The notes beneath the pieces were generated by a model that saw only the letters and a list, made by a program, of their open reading frames with translations, did no database searches and was not told the origin of the DNA. A stretch of 64,000 bases of DNA from assembly GCF_014699075.1 (NCBI RefSeq), contig NZ_JACXAB010000015.1, positions 20,938 to 84,937 on the forward strand, written 5' to 3'. The stretch comes from Microvirga sp. (GTDB lineage: Bacteria > Pseudomonadota > Alphaproteobacteria > Rhizobiales > Beijerinckiaceae). The position numbers and the translations under genes were made by a program. This document shows, piece after piece, positions 9,502 through 17,598 of the stretch. Position 1 is the stretch's first letter. Each line of letters opens with the position of its first letter.

Positions 9502-9627
9502 TCACCCTTGCGGCTTGGTCTCGTGGCAAACCTGTGGGGTATTGATACTCCAGTTGCCACACTTGTCGCAGGCCGTGACGAGGAAACCGATGCTGATGAC
9601 GCAAGCGGCGCGGACGAGTTTTTTCAT
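9502..9627 (-). CDS. 41-residue predicted lipoprotein
   Basis: Small gene found by reading the gap. The protein starts 'MKKLVRAACVISIGF' and has a lipobox 'LVTAC' with the acylated Cys at residue 20. The 21-residue mature part, 'CDKCGNWSINTPQVC' then a short tail, holds three cysteines in total. AAGGGG lies about eight bases before the ATG. It is the sort of tiny membrane-anchored peptide often skipped by gene callers. Function unknown; the charged start, hydrophobic core and exact lipobox argue that it is real. Confidence 0.7.
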   Translation of the reverse strand: MKKLVRAACVISIGFLVTACDKCGNWSINTPQVCHETKPQG

Positions 9628-9730
9628 GCGAAGGCCCCTTGTGGTGCACCATAGGAAAAATCACGCTCTGCTGCCAGCAAGTGAATTGCGGGCACTGTCA
9701 GCAACCAGATGAGGCTGGGAGGTGGCCGGT

Positions 9731-11518
9731 TCAGGCAGCCAATCTCGCCTGCTGCTTATGAACGATCCGGCGGACCTCGTCGCCCTCGAGCGTCTCTTGC
9801 TCCAGCAGCGCCTCCGTCAGGGCATCAAGGGCATCGCGATTGTCATCGATGCAGCCTTTCGCCGCCTCATACATCTCGTCGATAATACGGCGAATCTCCT
9901 GCTCGACTTCCCTCGGAAGATTGTCACCCGCGCGGGTGACGCGAACCATGCCGATCGCCGGGCTCATGCCCCACTCGGTGACCATCCGGGTCACGATGTT
10001 GGTGGCATGCGCAATATCGCTGGCGGCGCCCGTCGTAACCTTCTTCGGCCCGAATACGACCTCCTCGGCTGCGCGGCCGCCCATGGCGACGATGAGATCC
10101 GCCTCGAGCTGCTCCACCGGGATGCAGAAACGGTCATGCTCCGGCAGACGCATGACGAGGCCGAGCGCCTGGCCATGGGGAATGATGGTAGCGCTGTGTA
10201 CCTGGTCGGAGGCTGGAAGCAGGGTCGCGCAGAGGGCGTGTCCGGCCTCGTGCACCGCCACGAGCCTGCGCTCCTCGTCCGTAATCACGAGGGAGCGGCG
10301 CTCAAGCCCCATGATGATCTTGTTGCGGGCGGCCTCCAGATGCTCGCGGGTCACCTCCGCGACGCCTTCGCGGGCCGCGAAGATGGCAGCCTCGTTCAGA
10401 AGGTTACTGAGATCGGCACCCGAAAAGCCGGGCGTCCCCTTGGCGATGGAGGCAAGGCTGACTCCTTGGGCCAGCTTCACGCTACGGGCGTGAACGTTGA
10501 GGATCGCCTCGCGGCCGGAGATGTCAGGCAGCCCGATATGGACCTGCCGGTCGAAGCGTCCGGGGCGCAGGAGCGCCGGATCGAGCACGTCGACGCGATT
10601 CGTAGCACCGATGACGATCACACCCGCCGTGGTGTTGAAGCCGTCCATCTCCACCAGGAGTTGGTTCAGGGTGGACTCGAACTCCCGGTCGGCGGCCGAT
10701 CCCCCGCCCCCACGCTTGCGGCCGATGGCGTCGATCTCATCGATGAAGATCAGGCAGGGAGCCTTCTTGCGGGCCTGTTCGAAGAGCTTGGATACGCGGC
10801 CCTTGGCGATGCCGATCAGCGGCGCCGAGAAATCGCTGCCCGATACGGCCATGAAGGAGACGCCCGCCTCACCGGCCAGAGCCTTGGCGATCAGGGTCTT
10901 TCCCGTCCCCGGAGGGCCTACCATCAGCAGCCCACGGGGGATGCGGGCTCCGACTTTGGTGAAGGCATCCGAGTCCTTCAGGAAGGCGATCACCTCCTGC
11001 AGTTCGGCCTTGGCCTCCTCCTGGCCTGCCACGTCGTCGAAGCGATTCGGGATGCTGCGAACCACCTTGGGCCAGCGGGAGGTCGGCTTGAAGTCTGTCT
11101 GGATCGCCAGCATGGCGAGCACAGCCAGAACCAGCACGATGGGCACGATGATGCTCGCCATATGGGCCGGATCGAAGCCGGGCTTCCTGAAATCGACCTC
11201 GGCCCCGGAGGCGGTGACACGCTCGATATAATCGGCACTGACGAGACCATTCGGCATGCGGACGAAGACGTTGCGATCTGCCAGGGAGACGGAGAGGCCG
11301 CCGCTCTCGATCAGAACCTTCTGAACCTTCTTCTGCGCCAGTTCACGCGTAAACTCGGAATAGGTGATCTCGGCCACAGGCTGGGTCAGATAACGGGGCG
11401 CGAGGAAGACAGCCGCGGCAATGATCAGGGCAAGGATGGCAGCCGAAACGGCCACGCTTCTTTTGGCCAAGAGTTGTCTTGCTTTTTCGAGAACGTTTGT
11501 CACCGGCGGCGCCCCCAT
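9731..11518 (-). CDS. FtsH-type ATP-dependent zinc metalloprotease (probable second copy)
   Basis: 595 residues from the Met giving 'MGAPPVTNVLEKARQ'. A membrane segment ('AVSAAILALIIAAAVFLA') is followed by a small periplasmic domain, a second membrane segment ('IIVPIVLVLAVLAML'), then the AAA domain: Walker A 'GPPGTGKT', Walker B 'LIFIDEIDAIG', second region of homology 'GATNRVDVLDPALLRPGRFDR'. The protease domain has 'HEAGH' (about 420) and a distal acidic ligand near 'AMGGRAAEEVVFG'. It is shorter at the C-terminus than housekeeping FtsH (about 640) and not linked to tilS. That suggests an accessory paralogue; copy number cannot be checked here. No strong Shine-Dalgarno precedes the chosen start, and a GTG five codons later is possible. 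Confidence 0.88.
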   Translation of the reverse strand: MGAPPVTNVLEKARQLLAKRSVAVSAAILALIIAAAVFLAPRYLTQPVAEITYSEFTRELAQKKVQKVLIESGGLSVSLADRNVFVRMPNGLVSADYIERVTASGAEVDFRKPGFDPAHMASIIVPIVLVLAVLAMLAIQTDFKPTSRWPKVVRSIPNRFDDVAGQEEAKAELQEVIAFLKDSDAFTKVGARIPRGLLMVGPPGTGKTLIAKALAGEAGVSFMAVSGSDFSAPLIGIAKGRVSKLFEQARKKAPCLIFIDEIDAIGRKRGGGGSAADREFESTLNQLLVEMDGFNTTAGVIVIGATNRVDVLDPALLRPGRFDRQVHIGLPDISGREAILNVHARSVKLAQGVSLASIAKGTPGFSGADLSNLLNEAAIFAAREGVAEVTREHLEAARNKIIMGLERRSLVITDEERRLVAVHEAGHALCATLLPASDQVHSATIIPHGQALGLVMRLPEHDRFCIPVEQLEADLIVAMGGRAAEEVVFGPKKVTTGAASDIAHATNIVTRMVTEWGMSPAIGMVRVTRAGDNLPREVEQEIRRIIDEMYEAAKGCIDDNRDALDALTEALLEQETLEGDEVRRIVHKQQARLAA

Positions 11519-11621
11519 AGCGCAGTTTGAATTTTTTGGAGGAGCCGCTGTGTAGTTTATTTTGACGCAGTCCGCAGTACGGCGAATGGGCACACCCGTC
11601 GAATGGAGGGGGTTCAAGCAC

Positions 11622-11897
11622 TCAGTTCAGAAGGTCGCTGTATTCCTTGTGCCGGCGCATCCAGGTGAAGGCATAGCTGCACAGAGGCGCAATCTTTCGC
11701 CCCTCGGAGCGGGCAATCTCGGCTACACCCTTCATCAGTTCGCCGGCGGCACCCGTGCCCCGTAGCGGAATGGCAGCCTCCACATGCCGGATCACGAGAT
11801 CGGACCCGCGCCGCTCATAGGTCGCGAAGGCCAGCTGCCCATTGCGCTCCAGCTCGAACCGATGCCGATCCACATTGTCACGAACGTCGCTGCTCAT
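11622..11897 (-). CDS. small GNAT-like N-acetyltransferase (YjdJ/Acetyltransf_CG type)
   Basis: 91 residues, the size of the short GCN5-related family that contains only the acetyl-CoA-binding half. Core pattern: 'FELERNGQLAFATYERRG', 'IRHVEAAIPLRGTGAAGEL' with the R-G-x-G-x-A loop near residue 46, and 'CSYAFTWMRRHKEYSDLL' at the C-terminus, which is highly typical (the 'P.C.Y....RHPEY.DLL' ending). Substrate unknown. Single gene, upstream of FtsH on the same strand with a 103-bp gap. Confidence 0.87.
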   Translation of the reverse strand: MSSDVRDNVDRHRFELERNGQLAFATYERRGSDLVIRHVEAAIPLRGTGAAGELMKGVAEIARSEGRKIAPLCSYAFTWMRRHKEYSDLLN

Positions 11898-12050
11898 GGC
11901 TCAACTCATCTGATGAACACTGCTTGAAATTCCAACGTAATCCCCCAGGCAGCGTTCCGAAAGCGGCCAGGATCGAGCTTATGGGGACCAGGAACAATCC
12001 GGATCCCGGCCGGGTTTCGGCCTAGCGGATCGAAGGGAGGACCAGCCAGC

Positions 12051-12518
12051 ATGCCGACCGTGTTCCTTGACTGCGACGGGGTCTTGGCGGATTTCGACAA
12101 GGGCGCAGCCCAGATCTTTGGCATGCCACCCGCCGAATATGAGCGCCGGTTCGGCCTGAAGCGGTTCTGGTCGGAACTGGCCTCCGCCGAGGATTTCTTC
12201 AACAGCCTGGCCCCCCTGCCCGATGCCATGGAGCTGTTCGAGGCCGTGAAGCACCTCCATCCCGTGATCCTGACGGGCCTGCCCCGCGGCAACTGGGCCG
12301 AGCCGCAGAAACGCCGCTGGGCCACGCGGCATTTCCCGGGCACAGAGGTGATCACAACGACCGCGGCCCTGAAGCGCGAGCATTGCCGCCCCGGCGATGC
12401 GCTGGTCGACGACCGCGACAAGTACCGCCACCTCTGGGAGGGTGCGGGCGGCGTCTTCATTCACCACAGGAATGCAGCCACCTCCATCCGAAGTCTGCGG
12501 GAACACAGCTTCATCTGA
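12051..12518 (+). CDS. HAD-superfamily hydrolase, 5'-nucleotidase-like
   Basis: 155 residues. HAD motif I is 'FLDCDGVLADFD' (nucleophile Asp near 7, acid/base Asp near 9). Motif II is the Thr in 'VILTGLPRG', and motif IV is 'ALVDDRDKY' with two Asp (about 124). The size and the small 'AEYERRFG...FWSELA' cap resemble cytosolic 5'(3')-deoxyribonucleotidases, so dephosphorylation of a nucleotide is the best guess. GGGAGG precedes the ATG by about ten bases. Convergent with the acetyltransferase gene that follows. Confidence 0.82.
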   Translation: MPTVFLDCDGVLADFDKGAAQIFGMPPAEYERRFGLKRFWSELASAEDFFNSLAPLPDAMELFEAVKHLHPVILTGLPRGNWAEPQKRRWATRHFPGTEVITTTAALKREHCRPGDALVDDRDKYRHLWEGAGGVFIHHRNAATSIRSLREHSFI

Positions 12519-12531
12519 GACCGATACCACC

Positions 12532-13122
12532 TCACTTCAAGGCCATCTTCCGCTCAAGCCCGGCTTTCACCGTCGGCCACTCGTCCCGCACAATGCTGTA
12601 GACCGCAGTGTCGCGAATATGCCCGTCGGGCATGACCATGTGCTGGCGCAGGATGCCGTCGAGCTTGGCGCCGAGGCGCTCGATGGCGGCGCGGGATTGA
12701 TCATTGAGACGATGAGTCCGCAATTCCACTGCGTTGCAGCCCAGGACCTCAAAGGCGTGCCGCAGCATGAGGAACTTCGCGTGGGTGTTGACGAAGGTCC
12801 GCTGCCAGGATCTCGCGATCCAGGTGGTGCCGATCTCGACCCGGTGGTTGGCAGCGTCGATGTTCATGAACCGGGTCGAGCCGATGACCCGACTCCCCTC
12901 GTTCACGACCGTGGTGAAGGGCAGCGCAAGACCGGCCTCCTGCAGTTCCAAAGCCTTCTGCACATAAGCATCAAAGCCCTCCGGCCGTGGCACGGTCGTG
13001 GTCTTCTTCTCCCAGAGTTCACCATCGCTCGCAGCCTCTGTCAGCGCCGGAATGTCGGAGGGGCTTAAGGGACGCAAGGTCAGACGGTCCGTCGAGAGGG
13101 TCACAGGCGCGATATGCAGCAT
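12532..13122 (-). CDS. GNAT-family N-acetyltransferase (RimJ/RimL-like)
   Basis: 196 residues. Typical features: opening 'VTLSTDRLTLRPLSPSDIPAL', 'GSTRFMNIDAANHRVEIGTTWI' for beta 4-5, and 'NTHAKFLMLRHAFEVLGCNAVEL' leading to 'NDQSRAAIERLGAKLDG', the C-terminal half that packs acetyl-CoA. The RimJ/RimL group acetylates protein N-termini, but many members act on antibiotics or small amines, so the substrate is unknown. It ends 13 bp from the convergent HAD gene. Confidence 0.85.
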   Translation of the reverse strand: MLHIAPVTLSTDRLTLRPLSPSDIPALTEAASDGELWEKKTTTVPRPEGFDAYVQKALELQEAGLALPFTTVVNEGSRVIGSTRFMNIDAANHRVEIGTTWIARSWQRTFVNTHAKFLMLRHAFEVLGCNAVELRTHRLNDQSRAAIERLGAKLDGILRQHMVMPDGHIRDTAVYSIVRDEWPTVKAGLERKMALK

Positions 13123-13247
13123 GATGGAAGTGCCTTTATCCGATCTGCTGCTTTGTCCCTGATTCAGAGCGAGCCTGCAACGGCCAAGGCAGCATCAGGA
13201 GACGATGGGCCTCCTGATGTATGGGTCGGCAGGTGATGCAATTTGCG

Positions 13248-13709
13248 TCAGCCGAGCAGGTATACGAGGCCCGGCAGGCTCACCGCGAGAGCGGCCAGCG
13301 CCCAGGCGCCCAAAGCCGATTCCCAGGCGACATTGCCGGTCGCATTCCGCAGTCTCTGTGCGCAGGTCGAAGCATCCATCGTGCGCCCGCTGAGGCATGA
13401 GCAGAGCGCGTAATGAGCCTGACCGTCCGAGAGGGCGAAATAGCGCATGACATCGCCGAGCCTGTCGCTTGCAAGGCCATCGGCGCGTAGGACCGGATCC
13501 TCGTAAGCGACCGTGAGCGGAGAATTGTCCTCGCGGATCAATGCTCTCTCGGACGGTGGCTTGTACTCGATTTCACCAAGGGAGTTCAGGGAGCGTTTCG
13601 GGTCGCTTTCGAGCAGGGCGATCCAACGCTGAAGTCGTTCCTCACGGGACAAAGGTCTCGGCTGAACGTCGGCTACGCTACGGAGCTGATCAAGATGCTT
13701 GTGTTCCAT
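13248..13709 (-). CDS. hypothetical protein with C-terminal membrane anchor
   Basis: 153 residues, unrecognised. A soluble, charged N-terminal region (residues 1-75, with 'SREERLQRWIALLE') is followed by a stretch with three Cys ('ALCSCLSGRTMDASTC', about residues 103-118) and one hydrophobic segment near the end ('GAWALAALAVSLPGLVYLLG'). This suggests a tail-anchored membrane protein. AAGGAGG stands seven bases before the ATG, so the gene is well supported. Neighbours give no functional hint. Confidence 0.7.
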   Translation of the reverse strand: MEHKHLDQLRSVADVQPRPLSREERLQRWIALLESDPKRSLNSLGEIEYKPPSERALIREDNSPLTVAYEDPVLRADGLASDRLGDVMRYFALSDGQAHYALCSCLSGRTMDASTCAQRLRNATGNVAWESALGAWALAALAVSLPGLVYLLG

Positions 13710-13909
13710 CGATCTCCCTCCTTGCCGAGCATCGAACCGGAATGTGGACTTGCACGTTCCGGATCCATCCGATGCTCAATGCTCAGACAACCGGATGGCT
13801 GAGTGAGATGACCGATGCTGCGCTGGCCGCGCGGCGAAAGTGCGACAGGATGGGAAATCGACCAGCCTTGAGCTAATTTGAGGGTCCCACGCGCATACGG
13901 GAGCGGGCC

Positions 13910-14500
13910 ATGGCAGGAAGCTCGGAAAACAGCAGCGGACAGCGCTGGCATGTGTGGCGGCTGGCACCCTGGATGGTCACAGCGCTCCTCCTGGCTTTTC
14001 CCTTGGCGGCGATGCGGTTCACCGATGAGGTGAACTGGGACGAGACGGACTTCATCGTGTTCGGCGCCATGCTTTTCGGCGCATGCGGTGCCTACGAGCT
14101 GGCGGCCAGGATGACGGGAAACACCGCCTACCGAGCCGCCGTCGGTGTTGCTTTCGTGGCCGCCTTCATCCTCATCTGGATGAACCTTGCCGTCGGCATC
14201 ATTGGGTCCGAGAATAACCCGGCCAACCTGATGTACGCCGGCGTGCTCGCCGTCGCGGTTCTCGGTGGCCTCATCGTGCGTTTCGACCCTCGCCGCATGG
14301 CACACGTCTTGGTCGCGACGGCGCTTGCTCAAGCACTGGTTGGGGTCATCGCTCTGAGTGCCGGGCTAGGCTCCACCGGGGAGAACTGGCCGCGCGTGAT
14401 CGTGGTCCTGACCGGGTTCTTTTCCGCCCTGTGGCTCCTATCGGCCTGGCTGTTCCGGAGAGCCGCACGGGAGCCCGCTTCCGCAGGCGCCGCGCCGTAG
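13910..14500 (+). CDS. hypothetical integral membrane protein
   Basis: 196 residues with about six hydrophobic segments: near residues 16-35, 48-64, 75-95, 104-121, 131-150 and 160-180. A conserved-looking acidic loop 'DEVNWDETDF' follows the first. The layout resembles small unknown-function membrane proteins of rhizobia. GGAG stands seven bases before the ATG. Convergent with the pseudouridine synthase gene. No enzymatic motif is seen. Confidence 0.75.
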   Translation: MAGSSENSSGQRWHVWRLAPWMVTALLLAFPLAAMRFTDEVNWDETDFIVFGAMLFGACGAYELAARMTGNTAYRAAVGVAFVAAFILIWMNLAVGIIGSENNPANLMYAGVLAVAVLGGLIVRFDPRRMAHVLVATALAQALVGVIALSAGLGSTGENWPRVIVVLTGFFSALWLLSAWLFRRAAREPASAGAAP

Positions 14501-14523
14501 GCTCGGATTGTCGACAAGATGCC

Positions 14524-15783
14524 CTAGTCTTCGGGCGCCTCGACGATGGGATCGTACTGGCTCGTGTCGAGACCGAGCAGGTTGAAGCTCTGCTGCATGT
14601 GCGGCGGCAGAGGCGCCGTTACATCGATAGGCTTGCCCGTTCGTGGATGGGCGATGACGATGCGGCGCGCCAGAAGATGCAGCTTGTTCTGGATGCCGCC
14701 GGGCAGCTCCCAATTCTCGATGTCGAAGTACTTCGGATCGCCGACGATGGGATGGCCGATATGTGCCGCGTGCGCGCGTAGCTGATGCGTGCGCCCCGTC
14801 ACTGGCTTCAGAGACAGCCAGGCGAGCTTCTGCGCCGCCGTGTCGATCACGGCGTAATAGGTCAGCGCGTGGCTTGCCCCCTCGTCGCCGTGCTGGGCCA
14901 CCTTCATGCGTGCGTCGCCCTCCTCGCCTTCCTTGGCGAGATAGGTGGAGACCCTGCCCTGCCGGACGCGCGGCACGCCGGCAACCAGCGCCCAATAGAT
15001 CTTGCGCGTGGTGCGGGCGCGGAAGGACTTCGCCATGGTGGAGGCGGCAAAGCGGGTCTTCGCGATCACGAGGCAGCCCGCCGTATCCTTGTCGAGGCGA
15101 TGCACGAGACGCGGCTTCTGCCCATCTTCGCCGGCGAGGGAATCAAGCATCCCGTCCACATGCCGCTTGGTGCCCGAGCCGCCCTGAACGGCAAGCCCCA
15201 TCGGCTTGTTGATGATGAGGACGTCCTTGTCCTCATAGAGCGTGATCGACTTCAGGAAATCGCGCTCGTCCTGATCCTTGGCTGGGCTGCGGGAGACCGG
15301 GCGCTGCTGGTCGAGCTTGAGCGGCGGCACCCTGACCTTCTGGCCAGCCACAAGCCGCTCGTTGGGCTGCGCCCGCTTGCCGTCGATGCGCAGCTCGCCT
15401 TTACGGACGATGCGCTGAATATGCGTGAAGGCCAACTGCGGGAACCGCGCGACCAGGAAGCGGTCGACGCGCATGTCAGCTTCATCGGGCTCGACCACGA
15501 GGGTCTGCACGCCGGTCGCCAGAACCTCCTGGGCGTCCGCCCTGGCTTGCGCGCGGGTCTGGCGCGGAGCCTCCGTGATCGCAGGCTTTGCTTGCGGCCG
15601 TGCCGCGACGGGTTTTTCTCGCACCGCTGAGGGCGCCCGCGTCTTGGCCGCAGCCGATTTCACGCCGCGCGGCTTCGCCGGGGCTGCCTTGCGCGCGGGC
15701 TTGTCCTCGCGCGAGCGAAAGCCCTGCCGAGATTCCTTCCGCCCGCCGTGGGCACCATTCTGTCCTGAACCACTTTTTCTCAT
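14524..15783 (-). CDS. RluA-family 23S rRNA pseudouridine synthase (RluC/D-like)
   Basis: 419 residues. About 90 residues of basic, Ala/Lys-rich, probably disordered N-terminus precede an S4 RNA-binding domain ('RVDRFLVARFPQ...IQRIVRKGELRIDGKR', about 105-160). The catalytic domain follows, with the invariant 'HRLDKDTAG' (Asp is the nucleophile, about residue 230), 'KIYWALV', and 'LKPVTGRTHQLRAHAAHIGHPIVGD' near 340. Members isomerise uridines in 23S rRNA; RluC versus RluD cannot be settled by eye. The gene follows crcB by 42 bp on the same strand. No strong Shine-Dalgarno precedes the ATG, so the true start could lie further in. Confidence 0.9.
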   Translation of the reverse strand: MRKSGSGQNGAHGGRKESRQGFRSREDKPARKAAPAKPRGVKSAAAKTRAPSAVREKPVAARPQAKPAITEAPRQTRAQARADAQEVLATGVQTLVVEPDEADMRVDRFLVARFPQLAFTHIQRIVRKGELRIDGKRAQPNERLVAGQKVRVPPLKLDQQRPVSRSPAKDQDERDFLKSITLYEDKDVLIINKPMGLAVQGGSGTKRHVDGMLDSLAGEDGQKPRLVHRLDKDTAGCLVIAKTRFAASTMAKSFRARTTRKIYWALVAGVPRVRQGRVSTYLAKEGEEGDARMKVAQHGDEGASHALTYYAVIDTAAQKLAWLSLKPVTGRTHQLRAHAAHIGHPIVGDPKYFDIENWELPGGIQNKLHLLARRIVIAHPRTGKPIDVTAPLPPHMQQSFNLLGLDTSQYDPIVEAPED

Positions 15784-15825
15784 GATCTGTGGGTACCAGA
15801 GCGCCGCGCGGGCGGCAATCGAGGT

Positions 15826-16212
15826 TTAAGCCGTGAACGTCCGGACCAACGCCAGACCGGCGAGCAGTCCGGCAATCGAAAGCACCACCGAAGCGCCCAC
15901 GTAAGCCATAGCGAGCCCCATCTGTCCCCGCTCCCAGATCAGCACCGCATCCAGGGAAAAGGCCGAAAAGGTGGTGAAGCCGCCGAGAATGCCGGTGGTG
16001 AGGAAGAGCCGCAACGGCTGGCTCCACTCCTCCCCCGCCTTGAGGACGAGCCATGCAGCGATGGCGCCCATGAGGAAGGAGCCGACGACGTTCACCGTCA
16101 GCGTACCCCATTGAAACGCCATTCCGCCCAGACGGGCGCAGCCGACATTCACCCCATGACGCAGAGCTCCGCCGATGCCGGCGCCGAGGAAAACGAGGAG
16201 ATAGGCTTTCAT
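15826..16212 (-). CDS. crcB: fluoride ion channel CrcB/Fluc
   Basis: 128 residues, four membrane segments, the standard size of a Fluc subunit that works as an antiparallel dimer to expel F-. Signature segments: 'GAGIGGALRHGV' near residue 10, 'GTLTVNVVGSFLMG' near 35 (pore Asn) and 'TGILGGFTTFSAFSLD' near 70, which holds the Phe box and the central Na+-site region. It starts 3 bp after rarA. No fluoride riboswitch is visible, consistent with expression as part of the rarA-crcB-rluC group. Confidence 0.95.
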   Translation of the reverse strand: MKAYLLVFLGAGIGGALRHGVNVGCARLGGMAFQWGTLTVNVVGSFLMGAIAAWLVLKAGEEWSQPLRLFLTTGILGGFTTFSAFSLDAVLIWERGQMGLAMAYVGASVVLSIAGLLAGLALVRTFTA

Positions 16213-16215
16213 GGG

Positions 16216-17538
16216 CTAGTCCTCGCCACCTTCGCCCCACCGATTTCGGCGCAGCCTCTCCCACCAGTCCAGCCGCTTGCGGATCTCCCGCTCGAAGCCA
16301 CGATCCACGGGTGCGTAGAACGATTGCCGCCCGAGCTTGTCCGGCCAGTAATCCTGGCCTGAGAAGGCATCCGGCTCGTCATGGTCGTAAGCATAGCTCT
16401 CGCCGTAGCCGATCTGCTTCATGAGCTTGGTCGGAGCATTCAGGATTGTCTTCGGCGGCATGAGGGAGCCGTGCTCCTTCGCCACTCGCATGGACGCCTT
16501 GTAGGCCGTGTAGAGCGCATTCGATTTCGGCGCGGTGGCGAGGTAGACCGCCGCCTGGGCGAGCGCCAGCTCCCCTTCCGGCGAGCCGAGGAAATCGAAG
16601 GCATCCTTGGCCGCGTTCGCAATAACCAAGGCCTGCGGATCGGCCATGCCGATATCCTCCACCGCCGCCCGCACCAGACGGCGGGCGATGAAGAGCCTGT
16701 CCTCGCCCGCGTCGAGCATCCGGGCCAGATAATAAAGCGCGGCGTCCGGGTCGGAGCCGCGGATGGTCTTATGCAGGGCCGAGATGAGGTTGTAGTGCCC
16801 CTCCTGCCCCTTGTCATAGATGGGCGCGCGGCGCTGGATGATCTCCTGCAGTTGCTCCGCGTCGAAGACCTCGCCGGGCTTGGCCGAGCGCCAGACTTCC
16901 TCCGCCAGCGTCAGCACGGCCCGGCCGTCGCCGTCCGCCATGCGCACGAGGGATGCCCTTGCCTCCTCGTCGAGCGGAAGGCTCTTGCCCGTGATCTCCT
17001 CGGCGCGCACCAGGATCTTTCCGATGGCATCCTCGTCAAGGGACTTGAACAGGAGCACCCGGGCGCGGGAGAGAAGCGCGGCGTTCAGCTCGAAGGACGG
17101 GTTTTCCGTGGTGGCGCCGACCAGGGTGATTGTGCCGTCCTCCATGACAGGGAGAAAGGCATCGAGCTGGGCCCGGTTGAAGCGGTGGATCTCGTCGACG
17201 AAGAGCAGCGTGCCCGTGCCCATGGACCGGCGATGCCGGGCGGCCTCGAAGACCTTCTTGAGATCCGCCACGCCGGAGAAGATTGCTGATATCTGGTCGA
17301 AATGCAGATCCGTCTCATGCGCCATCAGCCGGGCGACCGTGGTCTTGCCTGTGCCGGGCGGTCCCCAGAAGATCAGCGAGCCAAGAGACTTCGAGGCGAT
17401 GAGCCGGGTGAGGATGCCATCCGGCCCCACGAGATGATCCTGGCCGACCACTTCGGAGAGCTTTGTCGGCCGCATCCTGTCCGCCAGCGGGCGGGGTGCG
17501 TTCTGGTCAAGGCCGGCGGAGGAGAACAGGTCGCTCAT
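16216..17538 (-). CDS. rarA: replication-associated recombination protein A (RarA/MgsA) AAA+ ATPase
   Basis: 440 residues starting '[24 protein letters not shown]'. Walker A is '[13 protein letters not shown]' (about residue 60), Walker B '[11 protein letters not shown]' (about 113), sensor 1 '[12 protein letters not shown]', Arg finger 'SRARVLLF', and the C-terminal tetramerisation/MgsA region starts near '[20 protein letters not shown]'. It acts at stalled forks and gaps with the replisome clamp loader and SSB. It sits between degP and crcB on the same strand. The upstream Met (10 codons earlier) is less likely. Confidence 0.95.
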   Translation of the reverse strand: MSDLFSSAGLDQNAPRPLADRMRPTKLSEVVGQDHLVGPDGILTRLIASKSLGSLIFWGPPGTGKTTVARLMAHETDLHFDQISAIFSGVADLKKVFEAARHRRSMGTGTLLFVDEIHRFNRAQLDAFLPVMEDGTITLVGATTENPSFELNAALLSRARVLLFKSLDEDAIGKILVRAEEITGKSLPLDEEARASLVRMADGDGRAVLTLAEEVWRSAKPGEVFDAEQLQEIIQRRAPIYDKGQEGHYNLISALHKTIRGSDPDAALYYLARMLDAGEDRLFIARRLVRAAVEDIGMADPQALVIANAAKDAFDFLGSPEGELALAQAAVYLATAPKSNALYTAYKASMRVAKEHGSLMPPKTILNAPTKLMKQIGYGESYAYDHDEPDAFSGQDYWPDKLGRQSFYAPVDRGFEREIRKRLDWWERLRRNRWGEGGED

Positions 17539-17598
17539 GATGAACAGGGACTCAAATTGACCCGTCATCCATAGCCGATCCGGACGCCGCCGTCGCGC

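Noticed and set aside
9722..11530. 602-codon plus-strand frame opposite the FtsH-type gene
   Set aside because: Antisense shadow; the minus strand has Walker A/B and HEAGH motifs.
15826..16212. Fluoride riboswitch ahead of crcB
   Set aside because: crcB begins three bases after rarA, leaving no room for the aptamer.
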